From NCBI RefSeq assembly GCF_963676685.1, contig NC_092349.1:38298293-38362292 (forward strand): DNA of 64,000 nt. Direction: 5' to 3'. The translations under genes and the position numbers were made by a program. Position 1 is the stretch's first letter; every line of letters begins with the position of its first letter. This DNA comes from Mytilus edulis. Taxonomy: Eukaryota; Mollusca; Bivalvia; Mytilida; Mytilidae. Positions 10,993 through 23,500 of this stretch are shown in pieces. The notes below the pieces were generated by a model. It did not search any database, was not told the DNA's origin, and worked only from the letters and a program-made list of their open reading frames with translations.

Positions 10993-11238
10993 TTAATTGC
11001 TCAGAATACCACAGCAACTCAATTTACCTTTCCTATTTTCTTTATGCGTGGTAATAAATTGTTCTAACTGAAAGAAAACCTGGTCTTTTGCGAAGACGGG
11101 TAAGTGGTCTATGTTGTGTAAAATTAAATCTAGATCGGTCTGCAAAATAAGCATGACATGCATGCCGATGGGTAGTTCATGAATTACAGAACTAATAATA
11201 TGTTTAATAGTCCTCTTTATGTCGCGTATACATGTCAA
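10993..11238 (-). other. Possible unidentified exon
   Basis: A minus-strand open frame of 81 codons is more mixed in composition than its surroundings. Its middle reads TDLDLILHNIDHLPVFAKDQ then VFFQLEQFITTHKENRKG. A good acceptor (cttattttgcag) precedes the TDLDL segment and a donor (G|GTAAAT) follows NRK, giving a candidate exon of about 115 nt. I do not recognise the family. It may be part of an unknown host gene or of a degraded element; no adjoining exons were found. Confidence 0.3.
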
Positions 11239-11239
11239 A

Positions 11240-11940
11240 TAGTGACATTTGAAAATTTTAAAAACATTGCAAGTCTTAAACTAAACTAAGGGGACTATCC
11301 AATGACGTTCGAAGGATTGAAATTAATATTTTGGTCACGTACTAAAAACTCGGTCGATTTCTTTTTATTATAATAAATTATAGTCTAAGACTAAGTAGTA
11401 CGAGGAGATATAAATAATTTGGAATACGGAGTTAGACATAAAAAAAAATGACAGATTAGCTGTTGCAATATATATATTCTTTTTTCGTTGAGTGAACGAT
11501 TTCAATCTGAAATAAAATGAGTGAACAGAGGTGTGATCCACTGGTTATTTGTAATTCAGGAATTGTCAAATTACTGTCAAATCTACCAGCCTATCATTTT
11601 TGATTAAATGAAGTGGACTCATTGCCATAATACACAACGTGTAGACAATTTATAATATTGAGCAATGGAATTAAAAAAATGGGCTGTCAATTTACAGTAA
11701 ACAGAGTTTTCGTTAAATATAATTGTTGGCTATTATAAATGAAATTGACGTTTTTTCATGTATGGCATTTTCATGCTTATTTGACTTGACACAGTAACTG
11801 TTCTGTGTTAGCTTGTCCTATTTTTAATTTTAATTTAATTTTCCAATCTATTAAGCACCATAACTCGTGTTCAACAAAATGAAAATCGTCAATATCGAAA
11901 TTGACCTCAATTTGTCATCAGTCACAAATAAATTTGAAAA
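11240..11940. other. Unannotated AT-rich DNA
   Basis: No repeat unit, exon or RNA gene could be supported here. It separates the candidate exon from the 169-bp-period array. Confidence 0.4.
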
Positions 11941-11944
11941 AATA

Positions 11945-13272
11945 AGTAATTATGTAAACTAGATATCATTGAGATGGGAGCCATCTCTGTGGGCCCCGTT
12001 GTGAATAATGTGCATTAAAAAATTGTATCTTTACCATAGGACATGGGTTTGTCAACTGAAATCAAAGTTTTTGACCTTGACCTTTGACCTAGGAAGTTGT
12101 AAATAAATTATGACACACCCTTTGGTGTTGGTTTATAAACATGTCAAGTATAAACTTTGAAATGATAACGGTTCTCAAGATATAGAGCGGACACGATCTT
12201 TACCATAGGACATGGGGTTGTCAACTGAAACCAAAGTTTTTGACCTAGGAAGTTGCACATAAATTATGACACACCCTTTGATGTTGGTTTATATACATGT
12301 CAAGTATAAACTTTGAAATGATAACGGTTCTCAAGATATAGAGCGGACACGATCTTTACCATAGGACATGGGCTTGTCAACTGAAACCAAAGTTTTTGAC
12401 CTTGACCTTTGACCTAGGAAGTTGTACATAAATTATGACATACCCTCTGATATTGGTTTATATACATTTCAGGTATAAACTTTAAAATGATAACGGTTCT
12501 CAAGATATAGAGCGGACACAATCTTTACCATAGGACATGGGGTTGTCAACTGAAACCAAAGTTTTTGACCTTGACCTTTGCCCTAGGCAGTCGTTCATAA
12601 ATTATGACACACCCTCTGGTGTTGGTTCATATACATGTCAAGTATAAACTTTGAAATCATAACGGTTCTCAAGATATAGAGCGGACACAATCTTTACCAT
12701 AGGACATGGGGTTGTCAACTGAAACCAAAGTTTTTGACCTTGAACTTTGCTCTAGGCAGTCGTTCATAAATTATGACATACCCTCTGATATTGGTTTATA
12801 TACATTTCAGGTATAAACTTTAAAATGATAACGGTTCTCAAGATATAGAGCGGACACAATCTTTACCATAGGATATGGGGTTGTCAACTGAAACCAAAGT
12901 TTTTGACCTTGAACTTTGCCCTAGGCAGTCGTTCATAAATTATGACACACCCTCTGGTGTTGGTTCATATACATGTCAAGTATAAACTTTGAAATCATAA
13001 CGGTTCTCAAGATATAGAGCGGACACGATCTTCACCACAGGACACAGGGTTGTCAACTGAAACCAGTTTTTTTACCTTTGACCTTTGACCTAGGAAGTTG
13101 TACATACATCATGACACGCCCTCTGGTGGTGGTTAATACACATGTAAAGTATAAAGTATGAAATCATAATGGTTCTCTAGATATGGAGCGGACACAAAGT
13201 GTTACGGACGGACAGACGGACAGACTGATCACTATAGGGCGACCCGCCTTTGGCGGGGCCCTAATTATTATG
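11945..13272. repeat. Bivalve array element, 169-bp unit, ~7 copies
   Basis: The anchor 'ATCTTTACCATAGGACATGG' begins near 12027, 12196, 12352, 12521, 12690, 12859 and 13028. Spacing is 169 bp except one 156-bp unit that lost part of its TTGACC block. Each unit has 'TTTTTGACCTTGACCTTTGA' and ends 'AACGGTTCTCAAGATATAGA'. The right terminus 'GACGGACAGACGGACAGAC' plus 'GCCTTTGGCGGGGCCCTAA' is a recurrent end of such mollusc elements. The left end is 'ATCATTGAGATGGGAGCCAT'. Probably a nonautonomous transposon that carries tandem units. Confidence 0.8.
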
Positions 13273-13394
13273 CCATGGTTTCATTACAAATACTTTATTG
13301 AATTCTTCGATTGTACTTGTAGAGGTCACCAATTCAACACTGTAATAAGATTTTTCAATATGATTTTTGTTTATCAAAATTAAACTAGACGCAG

Positions 13395-14085
13395 AGCTGA
13401 CTCATACCACATCTTCTTATATTTATAGATACTATTGTTATAAGCATATGCACATTCATAGATCTACAATCTGTCGATAACTGTATCTTGGCATTGCACA
13501 GTCATTTTTTTTCTCTCTGACTGTTTATGACGTCTTTACACTAAATAAATTGGATATTAGGTTTAAGATGTATGATTTTTTTTATCAATTGTTAGTGGCT
13601 TTGAACTTGCTGTCGGTAACTGCAAGTACTCCCAGATCTCTACTTAATATCTTTTTGTTGTTGGAATATACAGGTGTCTGAGGCCACTTCCACTCTGTGT
13701 TTTTGCTAGATGTATTTCTATTTGTATCCATCGGATGAGTTAAGCCTTTTTCAACTGATGTTTATAGTTTGTTCCTAATTTGTACTATTACACCACTGTC
13801 CCAGGGTATGGGTAGGATTAGGGTCCCGCTAACATGTTTAAACCCGCCACTGTTGATATGGTGTTACAAAGTCGTTTTTTGTTCATTTTCTGTACACTAA
13901 TAAGGCTGTTTTTCTCGTTTGTATTGATTTACACGAATCATTTCTGGGTCTTTTGTAACTGACTATATGTTATGTGTTTTGCTCATTGCTAAAGGCTGTA
14001 TTGTGACCTTTATTATTAATTTCTGTGTCATTTGGTCTCTTGTGAAAAGTTGTCCAATTGGCAGTAGCATCTTCTAATGAATTGT
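13395..14085 (+). repeat. Common bivalve SINE-like interspersed repeat, near full length
   Basis: Recognisable blocks in order are 'ACACCACTGTCCCAGGGTAT', 'CCCGCTAACATGTTTAAACC', 'GTTCATTTTCTGTACACTAA', 'TCTCGTTTGTATTGATTTAC' and 'TGCTCATTGCTAAAGGCTGT', then a 3' part 'TCTGTGTCATTTGGTCTCTT'. This order is that of a family seen throughout mussel genomes (from memory). It is noncoding. A related fragment at 13405 has 'CTCATACCACATCTTCTTAT'. Confidence 0.7.
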
Positions 14086-14099
14086 TCATTGCACAAACC

Positions 14100-14574
14100 T
14101 AAACACAAACATTTACTTGAAAACTATGCAAAACTTCCAAATCCAATGAACAATGATGAGAGGGTGGACCTTTATAATTTCAGAGGATACTTGAGAAGCA
14201 AATGCCATTACATTGGCTATACCAAATATCATTGATTTAGCATTAGCAGTTTACATAAAACTAGTCTAATCACAAATTAATACATGTAAACAAAGCAAAG
14301 TTTCAGTCCATAGACTATGACGATGGGGGCAGGGACAAATATTTTCCAGGGAAATGTGGTGTGCTAATGCTTATTCAACTGCATATCAATCAACATTGGC
14401 CTACCACTTGTAGTTCCCCTTAAACTGACCCAACCACAAAATAAAACATGTTATCTGAGAAAAGTTTTAAAGTCAATAGAACATGGCTGAGGGGGCAGAG
14501 CCAAATAATCTCCATGGAAATGATATATGCAAATGGTTAGACAACTGAATACCACATATATAACATTGAGCTTC
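14100..14574. repeat. Bivalve tandem-unit repeat, left part (split by hAT element)
   Basis: Two or three diverged ~180-bp units share 'CAATAGAACATGGCTGAGGG', 'GGCAGAGCCAAATAATCTCC' and 'ATGGAAATG'. The last unit runs into TGAGCTTC and resumes beyond the hAT insertion at 16216, to about 16330 ('AAGACCATGCTGCAGACTCC'). Noncoding. Confidence 0.6.
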
Positions 14575-16215
14575 CAGACATGGGGTAATTGAAATATGTA
14601 ATTGTAATTGACTGTAATTAATTACAATTTATCATGTAATTGAATGTAATGTGTAATTGAGCATTTTTTCAATTACATGTAATTGAATGTAATTAATTAC
14701 ATAGCCAAAATTGCCTGTAATTGACAATTACTTTTCAATTACAAGTCAATTACATTTGAAATTTTGGATCAAAAGATTAAATCTTGTGTTTTCTCAAAAA
14801 ATTATTAAAAGCAATAATCTTAACAAATGTTGTAAGCTGACAAAGAAAAGCCTTCACAGTATACTTTCTGTATTAACACAACCATGGTAGATTCTTCATT
14901 TTGTATTGAATAATAAAAAAAATGTAGACACATGCCATAATTTTAAAAGAAACCACTAGGAAGTCACTGTCTTGACCTTAATTAGTAGATTTAGATAGAT
15001 ATTTTAAGACATTGATTTAACATAATTAACTTTATTCAAGGACTTAAATAACCAATAAATATAACCCCTGGCTATTTGTTTTATTACAAACTATATAATG
15101 ACTGTTTTTATAACAGTTATGTTAAACAGATATAAGGCTAATTAGAGAGAGATAAATATACCCCTAGGGCCTATAGGTACATGTTTAAATTCTTGAAGGG
15201 ATAATGCATATGACAAAATCTCACTTGCAAAATTTGTTCACTATATATATGAATGTTGAAAGAAAACATTTTATAAGATTTAAAAATGAGCTCCAAGAGT
15301 GTACTGGAACATTTTACTGTTCCTGATGACTTCCAAAATGGAAATACTTTCAAAGGAAAATGTATGCATTGTGGCACCCTCATTAGTGGAAGTTATAAAG
15401 TTACATCCAACTTTGTTACACATATGAAGGTAATACTATATAAGAATTTTAAAAATTAATAAATTCATAATGCTTCTTTTTCATTTCTAATCAGATTTCA
15501 TTTATCTTATATCCTCTAATAGCTTACATTTAAATTTGGAAAATATTTTGTTTATTAAATTAATTAGTTGTGATTTAAACTAAAGTTTATTTTTGTTTTA
15601 AGAAGTCAGATTTCTAAATCACTTATTTAAGATAAATAATTTGAATAAGCTGGGATAAAAATGAAAATCATTTCAAAAAATAAAAAATAGTGCTCTTTTT
15701 TTGTATCATTTACAATCAAATAAATTTAAATAAATGTAAAATTTCAATAGGTAAATTAAAACAATTTAATATTTTCAAGATATTAAATAAGGCCTTTTGT
15801 AATTTTCAGAGAAAACACAGAGATTTGTACATTCTGCATTCTGAGAATAAAGAAATTCAACCAACATTGACACAATGCATAAAAAAAAGTGTAAAATATT
15901 CACCGTCTGATCCAAAACAGTTAGAAATGACAAATGCTCTTATAATGTTCATTTGAACACTGTCTAATTGTTATAACTATAGAGCAATGTATAATACTTA
16001 TGTACATATCATAGAATAAATGCATGTTTTCAATGTTTTATCTTAAATTTCCTTTCAAATGTAATTGAAGTAATTAATTACATTTGCCAAGTAATTGGAA
16101 TGTAATTAATTACATTGGTAAAAAAAGTCAAATGTAATGTGTAATTTAATTGAAGATTTTGTAATTGTAATTGAATGTAATTAATTACTTTCAAATGTAA
16201 TTGACCCCATGTCTG
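14575..16215. mobile_element. hAT transposon with perfect 8-bp TSD
   Basis: Terminal inverted repeat CAGACATGGGGT at left and ACCCCATGTCTG at right, with one mismatch region just inside. It is flanked by an exact 8-bp duplication TGAGCTTC (14567-14574 and 16216-16223). Subterminal DNA at both ends is filled with palindromic 'TGTAATTGAATGTAATTAAT'-type motifs. At 1641 bp it is shorter than an autonomous hAT. It encodes only a BED zinc finger (15286-15956) and no RNase H-like catalytic core or hATC dimerisation domain, so it is presumably mobilised in trans. Confidence 0.9.
15286..15956 (+). CDS. BED zinc-finger ORF of hAT element, two exons, truncated transposase
   Basis: Exon 1 is 15286-15429 (48 codons, donor AAG|GTAATA). 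Exon 2 is 15810-15956 (acceptor ttttcag, TGA stop). They join in phase 0 to a 96-aa protein. Residues about 20-51 form a BED finger with ligands C26, C29, H46 and H51; the intron falls between the two histidines. After it comes PTLTQCIKKSVK and the start of a transposase-like segment, EMTNALIMFI, where the stop falls. In full hAT/ZBED transposases that segment continues into the catalytic domain, so this is an N-terminal DNA-binding remnant. It could act as a DNA-binding competitor, but that is inference. Confidence 0.7.
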
Positions 16216-16224
16216 TGAGCTTCC

Positions 16225-17785
16225 CACTTACCTGACCTAATACACTTTTAAGACCATGCTGCAGACTCCAGAAACAGCATACCTATGTCTTGCAAAAATT
16301 GAACCAGATTACCTGCTTAAAGGAACATATTTTTTTGTTATTCCTCTTTTGTAAATGTGTGTTTAAAAATCAGAGAAACAGTCATCGCCATATGCAGTGC
16401 AGGAAATCTAATAAAGAATTACCTATTTTTATTGTTCCATTCGTTTAGTTTTGTATGAACTTCCCCTTTTTGAATTCACCTAGGAGTTTGGTATTTTATT
16501 TGTTTTTATTGTTGGTTTAATTTATTTATTTTAATTGTATTTTAACTATATTGTTTCCCAGAAATACTGTCAGGGTGTTTATTACTGTGAAGTAGATATT
16601 CAAATGTTGACTTTAATTTATGTATCCATGCTGAATCAAAATTCATTGATAGGCAATTAAGAATGTTATTATTGTATTGTAGTCAGATTGTATATACATC
16701 TAAATGTGTTCATATTTAATAGATATATTCTGTAGATATTTAGGACTATTCCATTAAAATTTATGTGAGAGGGCAGGAAAAACAAGTTTAAATACTGAAT
16801 GTGTTTTTTTTTCATCAGCGTCTATTACCATTATGCAAAATTATCTAAAAATGGTTCTTGGTTGTATAGATATTTTGAAAGTCCCTTCCTGCCCTCCCAC
16901 ATACATGTTAATGGAATAGCCCATTACTTGATCCAATAATGTATACAAAAGACAGATAAAAACTTTGCTACATTTATTTTCTACTTAACAAAACAAAATT
17001 CATAAGATGTATATATCTTCAAAAAGAATGGCACTAAAAAATAGAGATAACACAGTTTTACAAAAAAAAATAAAAAAAAATAGTCTTACTATCAAAAATG
17101 AAATACAATTAAAAAATGTCTTGCAAACTCACTGAAACATATCAATTCAACTTCAAGGCTTCACCTAATTTTTTGCACATTTCCCATAAAAATGCTAATC
17201 AATGAATATACTAAACTATTCAGCTTCGTTTAAAAAGAAAACCATAAATTCTGTTTCAAATATTTTGCCTTCTGTTGAAAAATACCTAAATTAATAATAA
17301 TAAACTCAAAATGATAAATCCTATCAAACCTAATGTCTTATATGATACAAAATACATATCTATAAAAGATCATATATGCATTAACAGATTTTAACCTAAT
17401 CCAAAATAACCATAATATCAGTGTTCACAACTCAAAACATTAAATGTTGTATGAAAGCCATGATGTAACTTTGACATGTCATTAATCCAGCTTTTGAATC
17501 TATAAAATAAGTTTTTGTCATATAAATTGAACAATTCCTAACAGAATTGGCAATTTCCCAGTCAACCAAATTTAAAGCTCTAGAAGAAAACAAATGTCAT
17601 CAGTTGTGCTTGCACATGAGGTCAGTATTAAAGTGAAAGTATGATATTTACAGTGATATATAAATAGATTTGTAAATAATTTGATTGTTCTTGTTAAATA
17701 TCTCTCTTGATTCTTCAATATCAGTAAAACAATCAAAGCTGAAAGTATACAATAAAATAAAGATTAATGATTATCTTGGTATCTC
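16225..17785. other. Noncoding DNA with a 180-bp MITE
   Basis: Remainder of the tandem-unit repeat (to about 16330), then AT-rich DNA with no recognisable exon. A MITE lies at 16743-16922. Confidence 0.45.
16743..16922. repeat. MITE with GGACTATTCCATTAA terminal inverted repeats
   Basis: Left 'CTATTCCATTAAAATTTATG' followed by GAGAGGGCAGGAA is mirrored at right by TTCCTGCCCTCCC, 'ACATACATGTTAATGGAATA' and GCCC. It is about 180 bp with imperfect arms of about 40 bp. No ORF and no clear TSD. Confidence 0.65.
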
Positions 17786-17789
17786 CATT

Positions 17790-19873
17790 TTTTTTAATTT
17801 GTTGGTTTACGGATCCGCCGACCCGATTTTGCCGATTTCTAGAATAAAAATAAAATTGACTTTTTATGCTTTTTTATTCCCGCCGACCCTAACAAATGCA
17901 GAATACCTGAAAAATAATTAATATACTTTTTTTTTTATGAAATGAAATGCATTAATCACTAACAAAATTGATAACACTTTCTGTTGTGAAAAAATAAAAC
18001 TTCCAGTTTAAGTTTCTAAAAATAGACAAATCAATTATAACTGACCTTGAAATGTTGTTTGCGCAAATAATTTTGCGGAACGAAACTTGTGTTTAAACAA
18101 ATTACACAATAAGTTCATTTCCCTTATTTGTCATCAGTCTGTAAGATGTATTATCTCATAGGAATAGACTTGTCCAAATGTGGACAGGGTGAAGGCATCA
18201 AGTTAAAGTACTAAATATTAACAAGAGTGCACATGCTGAAATGTCTCGCCTTCTTTACTAATTATTGATATTATGTTGATAGTCCTAAGTATAAAGCTTT
18301 ATTAAAAACTGTCACATAAACTTAGCATTAACCAAGATAACTAAACAAAGACCAATGAACCATGAAAATGAGGTCAAGGTCAGATGAACCATGCCAGGCA
18401 GACATGTACAGCTAACAATGCTTCCATACAAGAAATATAGTTGACCTATTACTTATAGTTAAGAAAAATAGACCAAAACACAAAAACTTAACACTGAGCA
18501 ATGAACCGTGAAAATGAGGTCGAGGTCAAATAAAACCTGTAGGACTGACATATAGATCATAAAATATTTCCATACACCAAATATAGTTGACCTATGGCAT
18601 ATAGTATTAGATAAAAAGACCAAAACTCAAAAACTTAACTTTGACCACTCAACCATGAAAATGAGGTCAAGGTCACATGACATCTGCCCGCTAGACATGT
18701 TCATCTTACAATCATTCCATACACCAAATATAGTAGATCTATTGCATAAAGTATGAGAAAAACAGACCAAAACACAAAAACTTAACTATAACCACTGAAC
18801 CATGAAAATGAGGTCAAGGTCAGATGACACCTGCCAGTTGGACATGTATACCTTACAGTCCTTCCATACACCGAATATACTAGACCTATTGCTTATAGTA
18901 TCTGAGATATGGACATGACCACTAAAACTTAACCTTGTTCACTGATCCATGAAATGAGGTCGAGGTCAAGTGAAAACTGTCTGACGGGCATGAGGACCTT
19001 GCAAGGTACGCAAATACCAAATATAATTATCTTATTACTTATAATAAGAGAGAATTCAACATTACAAAAAATCTGAACTTTTTTTTCAAGTGGTCACTGA
19101 ACCATGAAAATGAGGTCAAGGACATTTGACATGTGCCTGACGGAAACTTCGTAACATGAGGCATCTATATACAAAGTATGAAGCATCCAGGTCTTCCACC
19201 CTCTAAAATATAAAGCTTTTAAAAAGTTAGCCGTAGCCGCCGCCGGATCACTATCCCTATGTCGAGCTTTCTGCAACAAAAGTTGCAGGCTCGACAACAA
19301 ATCATTTGGAATTTTCTTGTTTCATAGATAATAAAAAAAATATTGTCCATTTGGATAAAAAAATAGTAATGCGAGACAACAGATTAACAGGATAATCTTG
19401 TTTTTCCAGTGGACGAGTCTATTAGGTGTTTGACACGTGTGTTGAAACTTATTTTCGTACGACGTATTTACATTTTTTTCTTTATCAGTTTTCGTGCTTG
19501 AAGAACATTATTCACCAAGTTTTCTGGAATTGATTAAGAGCTACGCGAATCTATTTTTCTTGTTTCTGAAATGACGATTTAATTACGTCTTTGTCCGTGC
19601 ACCCCCTTTTTTTTACTGTAAATTATTAGACATGTCATGCGATGTTTATAAAAGCTGCGCAATATTTCATTGAACTAAAATTTAAGAAATGATGATAAAA
19701 TAGCATAACAGACATATTGTTAGAAAAGTGAAATATATTGATTTTGCATATTTTTCTGTCTTGATTTTTGATATTGATTTTGTCTTGAAAAGATGATTTA
19801 AAAAAAAAAAAATTCCCGACCCACCGACCCGACTTTTTCATGGGGAAAATCTGTAAACTAACAAATTAAAAAA
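17790..19873. mobile_element. TIR element hosting a ~147-bp-unit array
   Basis: The left end 'TTTAATTTGTTGGTTTACGG' is inverted at the right end as CTGTAAACTAACAAATTAAA. Both ends carry an inner GC-rich patch (CCGCCGACCCGA at left, CCCACCGACCCGACTTTTT at right). It is about 2.08 kb. The interior is dominated by the tandem repeat at 18220-19300. No transposase seen. Confidence 0.6.
18220..19300. repeat. Bivalve array element, ~147-bp unit, six copies
   Basis: The anchor 'CCATGAAAATGAGGTCAAGG' recurs near 18361, 18505, 18653, 18800, 18946 and 19102. Units also share 'TTCCATACACCAAATATAGT', 'TGACCTATTGC' and 'ACATGTACAGC'. The right end folds as a hairpin: GTCGAGCTTTCTGCAAC then GTTGCAGGCTCGAC. 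The left end is 'AACAAGAGTGCACATGCTGA'. This is a known type of mollusc repeat (from memory) and is noncoding. Confidence 0.75.
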
Positions 19874-20448
19874 CCATGGCCTTAAATAAACATAGCAGAG
19901 TTTATCAATAGAATGTACACAATAACAAAAAGATTAATGGTTTTTAGGGATCTCAAATTGTTTTGATCTTAATTAAACATCGCAGAGTTGTTCTAAAGAA
20001 TCTGAACATAACAATCTGCAAATCCAATGTACACACATAATTGATAAATGGAACATCACTAATGATTTGGTGACAAATAGCTTCTTAGAAAAATGTCTAC
20101 AAATAATTTCATGACAAGTGGAAATAAAATATTTGCCTTCATCTACAGATGTGAATATGGCATGAAAGATGGTACTTCTTTGTAGGTAATTTTAAATCGT
20201 AGAAAAAAAAATAATACAAAAAAATTTCATTGGTTACCTGAGGTTTGTTCACTATTAAAGAAAAAGTTCTCGCATTGGAGGACTTTAGAGGTAAAAATAC
20301 ATTGAAGATGAGCATTTACTTAAAAATAATACTTAAAGGATACACAGACAGGCCATCATATATACCTTATCATATTTGTGAAGTGGTATAAAAAACGAAA
20401 ACATAATAAAGTTGATTTTGTAATTCAGATATTTATTCACCTTGATCT

Positions 20449-20564
20449 CTAGTGACAATGTCTTGGCAACCAGCCTAATTGACGAACACCAAATCCAATG
20501 GTACAACCCAGCATAGTAAACAAACCAATATAACCAAACGTTCCATACCGTCTTTTCTTTAAAT
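20449..20564 (-). CDS. MGST3: MGST3 copy B, last coding exon
   Basis: The acceptor is gttctgtag. The exon opens DLKKRRYGTFGYIGLFTMLG, covers the fourth transmembrane helix and ends GWLPRHCH then TAG (451-449 of this kilobase). Human MGST3 aligns as GALGSIALLGLVGTTVCSAF with a Cys-Cys-His end. Confidence 0.9.
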
Positions 20565-23500
20565 CTACAGAACAAAACATTTATGTTTTAAAATAAATTT
20601 CATCTTTTTTTATCAGGTATTTAATTATTTCTCAAAACTTCAGTGTACTGTAAATTCAGAAATTATTGTGTTCATTTATTATCATCATTATTGTGATTTC
20701 TTTAAAATGGATAATAAAGAGAGATTATTTATTGTGATTAAAAGAAAAACATCATACAGATATATGTATCAGATATCAAAATGTGAGGTCTAATTATTGC
20801 CTTACTTGTTACTCACCCAGTCAACTAATTCCATTAGTGAAAACCTCACAATAATTTCTGAATTTACAGTAAATAGAAAACAGAATCAGAAAAATATATA
20901 TTCCTACATATATTTAGATAGGCAGGTTAAGAGCATATAAAAAATCATTTAAGTTGACATTTCAGCTTTCTATTCCATAGTTCTTCCTAATAGGATTTCT
21001 CCAAACAAATGACTTTATCTGAACAGAGACCAATACACAAGTCAGCACATATAATTTTTTTAAAAACATTGTTTTATGAATAGACTTGGTTCTTTCCAAA
21101 TTCCATTGAAGAAAAGATGACTTAGCAATCACTTTATCTTATTTTTCAACAGTTGACATATTTCACCTTTTTTTGCTTAAATCATGTTATGGGCTTTTCT
21201 GTGATTTAAGCATTGTTGTAATCTTATTCAAAAGAGTCTGTATTTTCATCCAAGTTGATCTGTGTAAATCCTAGATACTTTTTTACACAAATGTATAAAC
21301 ACAATCACAATGATTGTATCAAACTGACCATATCTGAGTGAATAAATACTGGTCAGAAATACAATTCTACCAAGTTTGGTCTTCTATATATAGATTATGG
21401 TGAGTATTGATAAGATAATCTAACAAGAATGTGTCCAAAGTACACGGATGCCCCACTCACACTATCCTTTTCCATGTTCCATGGACCTTGAAATTGGGTA
21501 ATAATCTAATTTGGTGTTAACAAGAATGTGTCCTCAGTACACGAATGCCCCACTTGCACTATCATTTTCCATGTTCAGTGGACCGTGAAATTGGGGTAAA
21601 AACTCTAATTTGGCATTAAAATTAGAAAGATCATATCATAGAGAACATGTGTACTAAGTTTGAAGTCGATTGGACTTCAACTTCATCAAAAACTACCTTG
21701 ACCAAAAACTTTAACCTGGAGCGGGACAGACGGACAAACGGACGCACATACCAGAAAACATAATGCCCCTCTACTATCGTAGGTGGGGCATAAAAATAGA
21801 TAGATTATACTATAAGGAACATATGTACTAAGTTTCAAGATGATTGGACTTCAATTTTTTCAAAAACTACCTTGACCAAAAACTTTAACCTGAAACTCCC
21901 ACTTTCATTTTCTATGTTTAGTGGACCGTGAAATTGGGGTCAAAAGTCTAATTTGGCTTCAAAATTTAAAAGATTATATCATAAGCAACATGTTTTCTAA
22001 GTTTCAAGTTGATTGGACTTCAGCTTCACCAAAAACTACCTTGACGAAAAACTTTAACCTGAAACTCCCACTTTCATTTTCTATGTTCAGTGGACCGTGA
22101 AATTGGGGTCAAAAGTCTAATTTGGCTTTAAAATTAGAAAGATCATATCATAAGCAACAAGTCTACTAATTATATATATAAGTTTCAAGTTGATTGGACT
22201 TCAGCTTCATCAAAAACTACCTTGACCAAAAACTTTAACCTGAACAGACAGACGCACAGACGAACGGAGCCAAAGACCAGAAAACATAATGCCCCTCTAC
22301 TATCGTAGATGGGGCATAAAAATAGAACCTACCATCACTATAGTAACCATATGCATAAGCCACTTTTCCTGCGATCCATATCCATCCAGCTGCAGCACAT
22401 GTTTTCTAAAAGTAGATAAAAGTAAACATGAAAAATACTAACAGATAGGACATAAACTAGAACACTTCATTTCATATTAAAGTCTTAACTAGAGATTCTT
22501 TAGAGCCTTTCTGGCTGACCTGACCTTTTTTTTAAAATGGCTACTCTACAATATTATAGATAAGAATATAATTCATGACTAAAATTCTTGTTGTTTAAAC
22601 TTGCTCTATTAAAGTTTTTGCCAAAATTGGGTTAAATAAATCATCATTCTAATATGACATGCTTTTTCACTTGATGAATAAACCAATGCTCTAAATCCAA
22701 TAATATTTTTTTGCACATGCGTATATTGACTACTGCAGAATAATGAATTTTATCAAATTGCATGCATTTGATATATATTTCTTTTATTATTCAAAACACT
22801 TCCAAACTCTTAGATGGTGAACATGTTGTTACTAATTCATTTATTATGACTGTAATGTGTTGCATTACGAAATTGACATATTTGACCTAGATACAACAAC
22901 CATTCATGCTGGCTCCTCCCTCTGAAAAATCACAGTGCCAGCCGTTTGCTTCTTTACAAACAAAAAAGGGAAGTTCATGGAAGAGCCTATACAATCACTT
23001 TACCCTTATCCACATCAGACATAAATGTAGAAATTACCTTAATTGTCCTAATCAGAATTGAAATAATTGATGCAAGCTATACTGTTATTTTAGCCCTCAC
23101 TATCGCTCGTGCAAAATATAATCACAAATATAATGCCTACCCATGTTAAAACTACAATAAAGTATAGCTTGCATCAATTATTTCTTAATCATTCCACAGC
23201 AATAACTCTACAAAATAGGTTCCACAAAGGTTGGGAGCCAAAATTCAGTGAATGCAATTTAGACTGCCAGTGGAAAAGAGCAGAATAAATGGACAGATGT
23301 AATAATTAGCCTTGGAAAAGCTACAAGTGATCAATATGCATCATGTCTTAAACAGATTAAAAATAAACTCTCAACAGGAATTATGAAAATTATCATTTGC
23401 CAGATATTTCAACATGGTTTATTTCATGAAATTTTCAATTATGAAGTATTTCAAAATAGTATATTAACAACATGAACAATAAGAATTAGATCTTACTGGG

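Noticed and set aside
17685-17921. 78-codon plus-strand frame
   Set aside because: It straddles the TIR end of the 17.79-19.87 kb element and has no homology.
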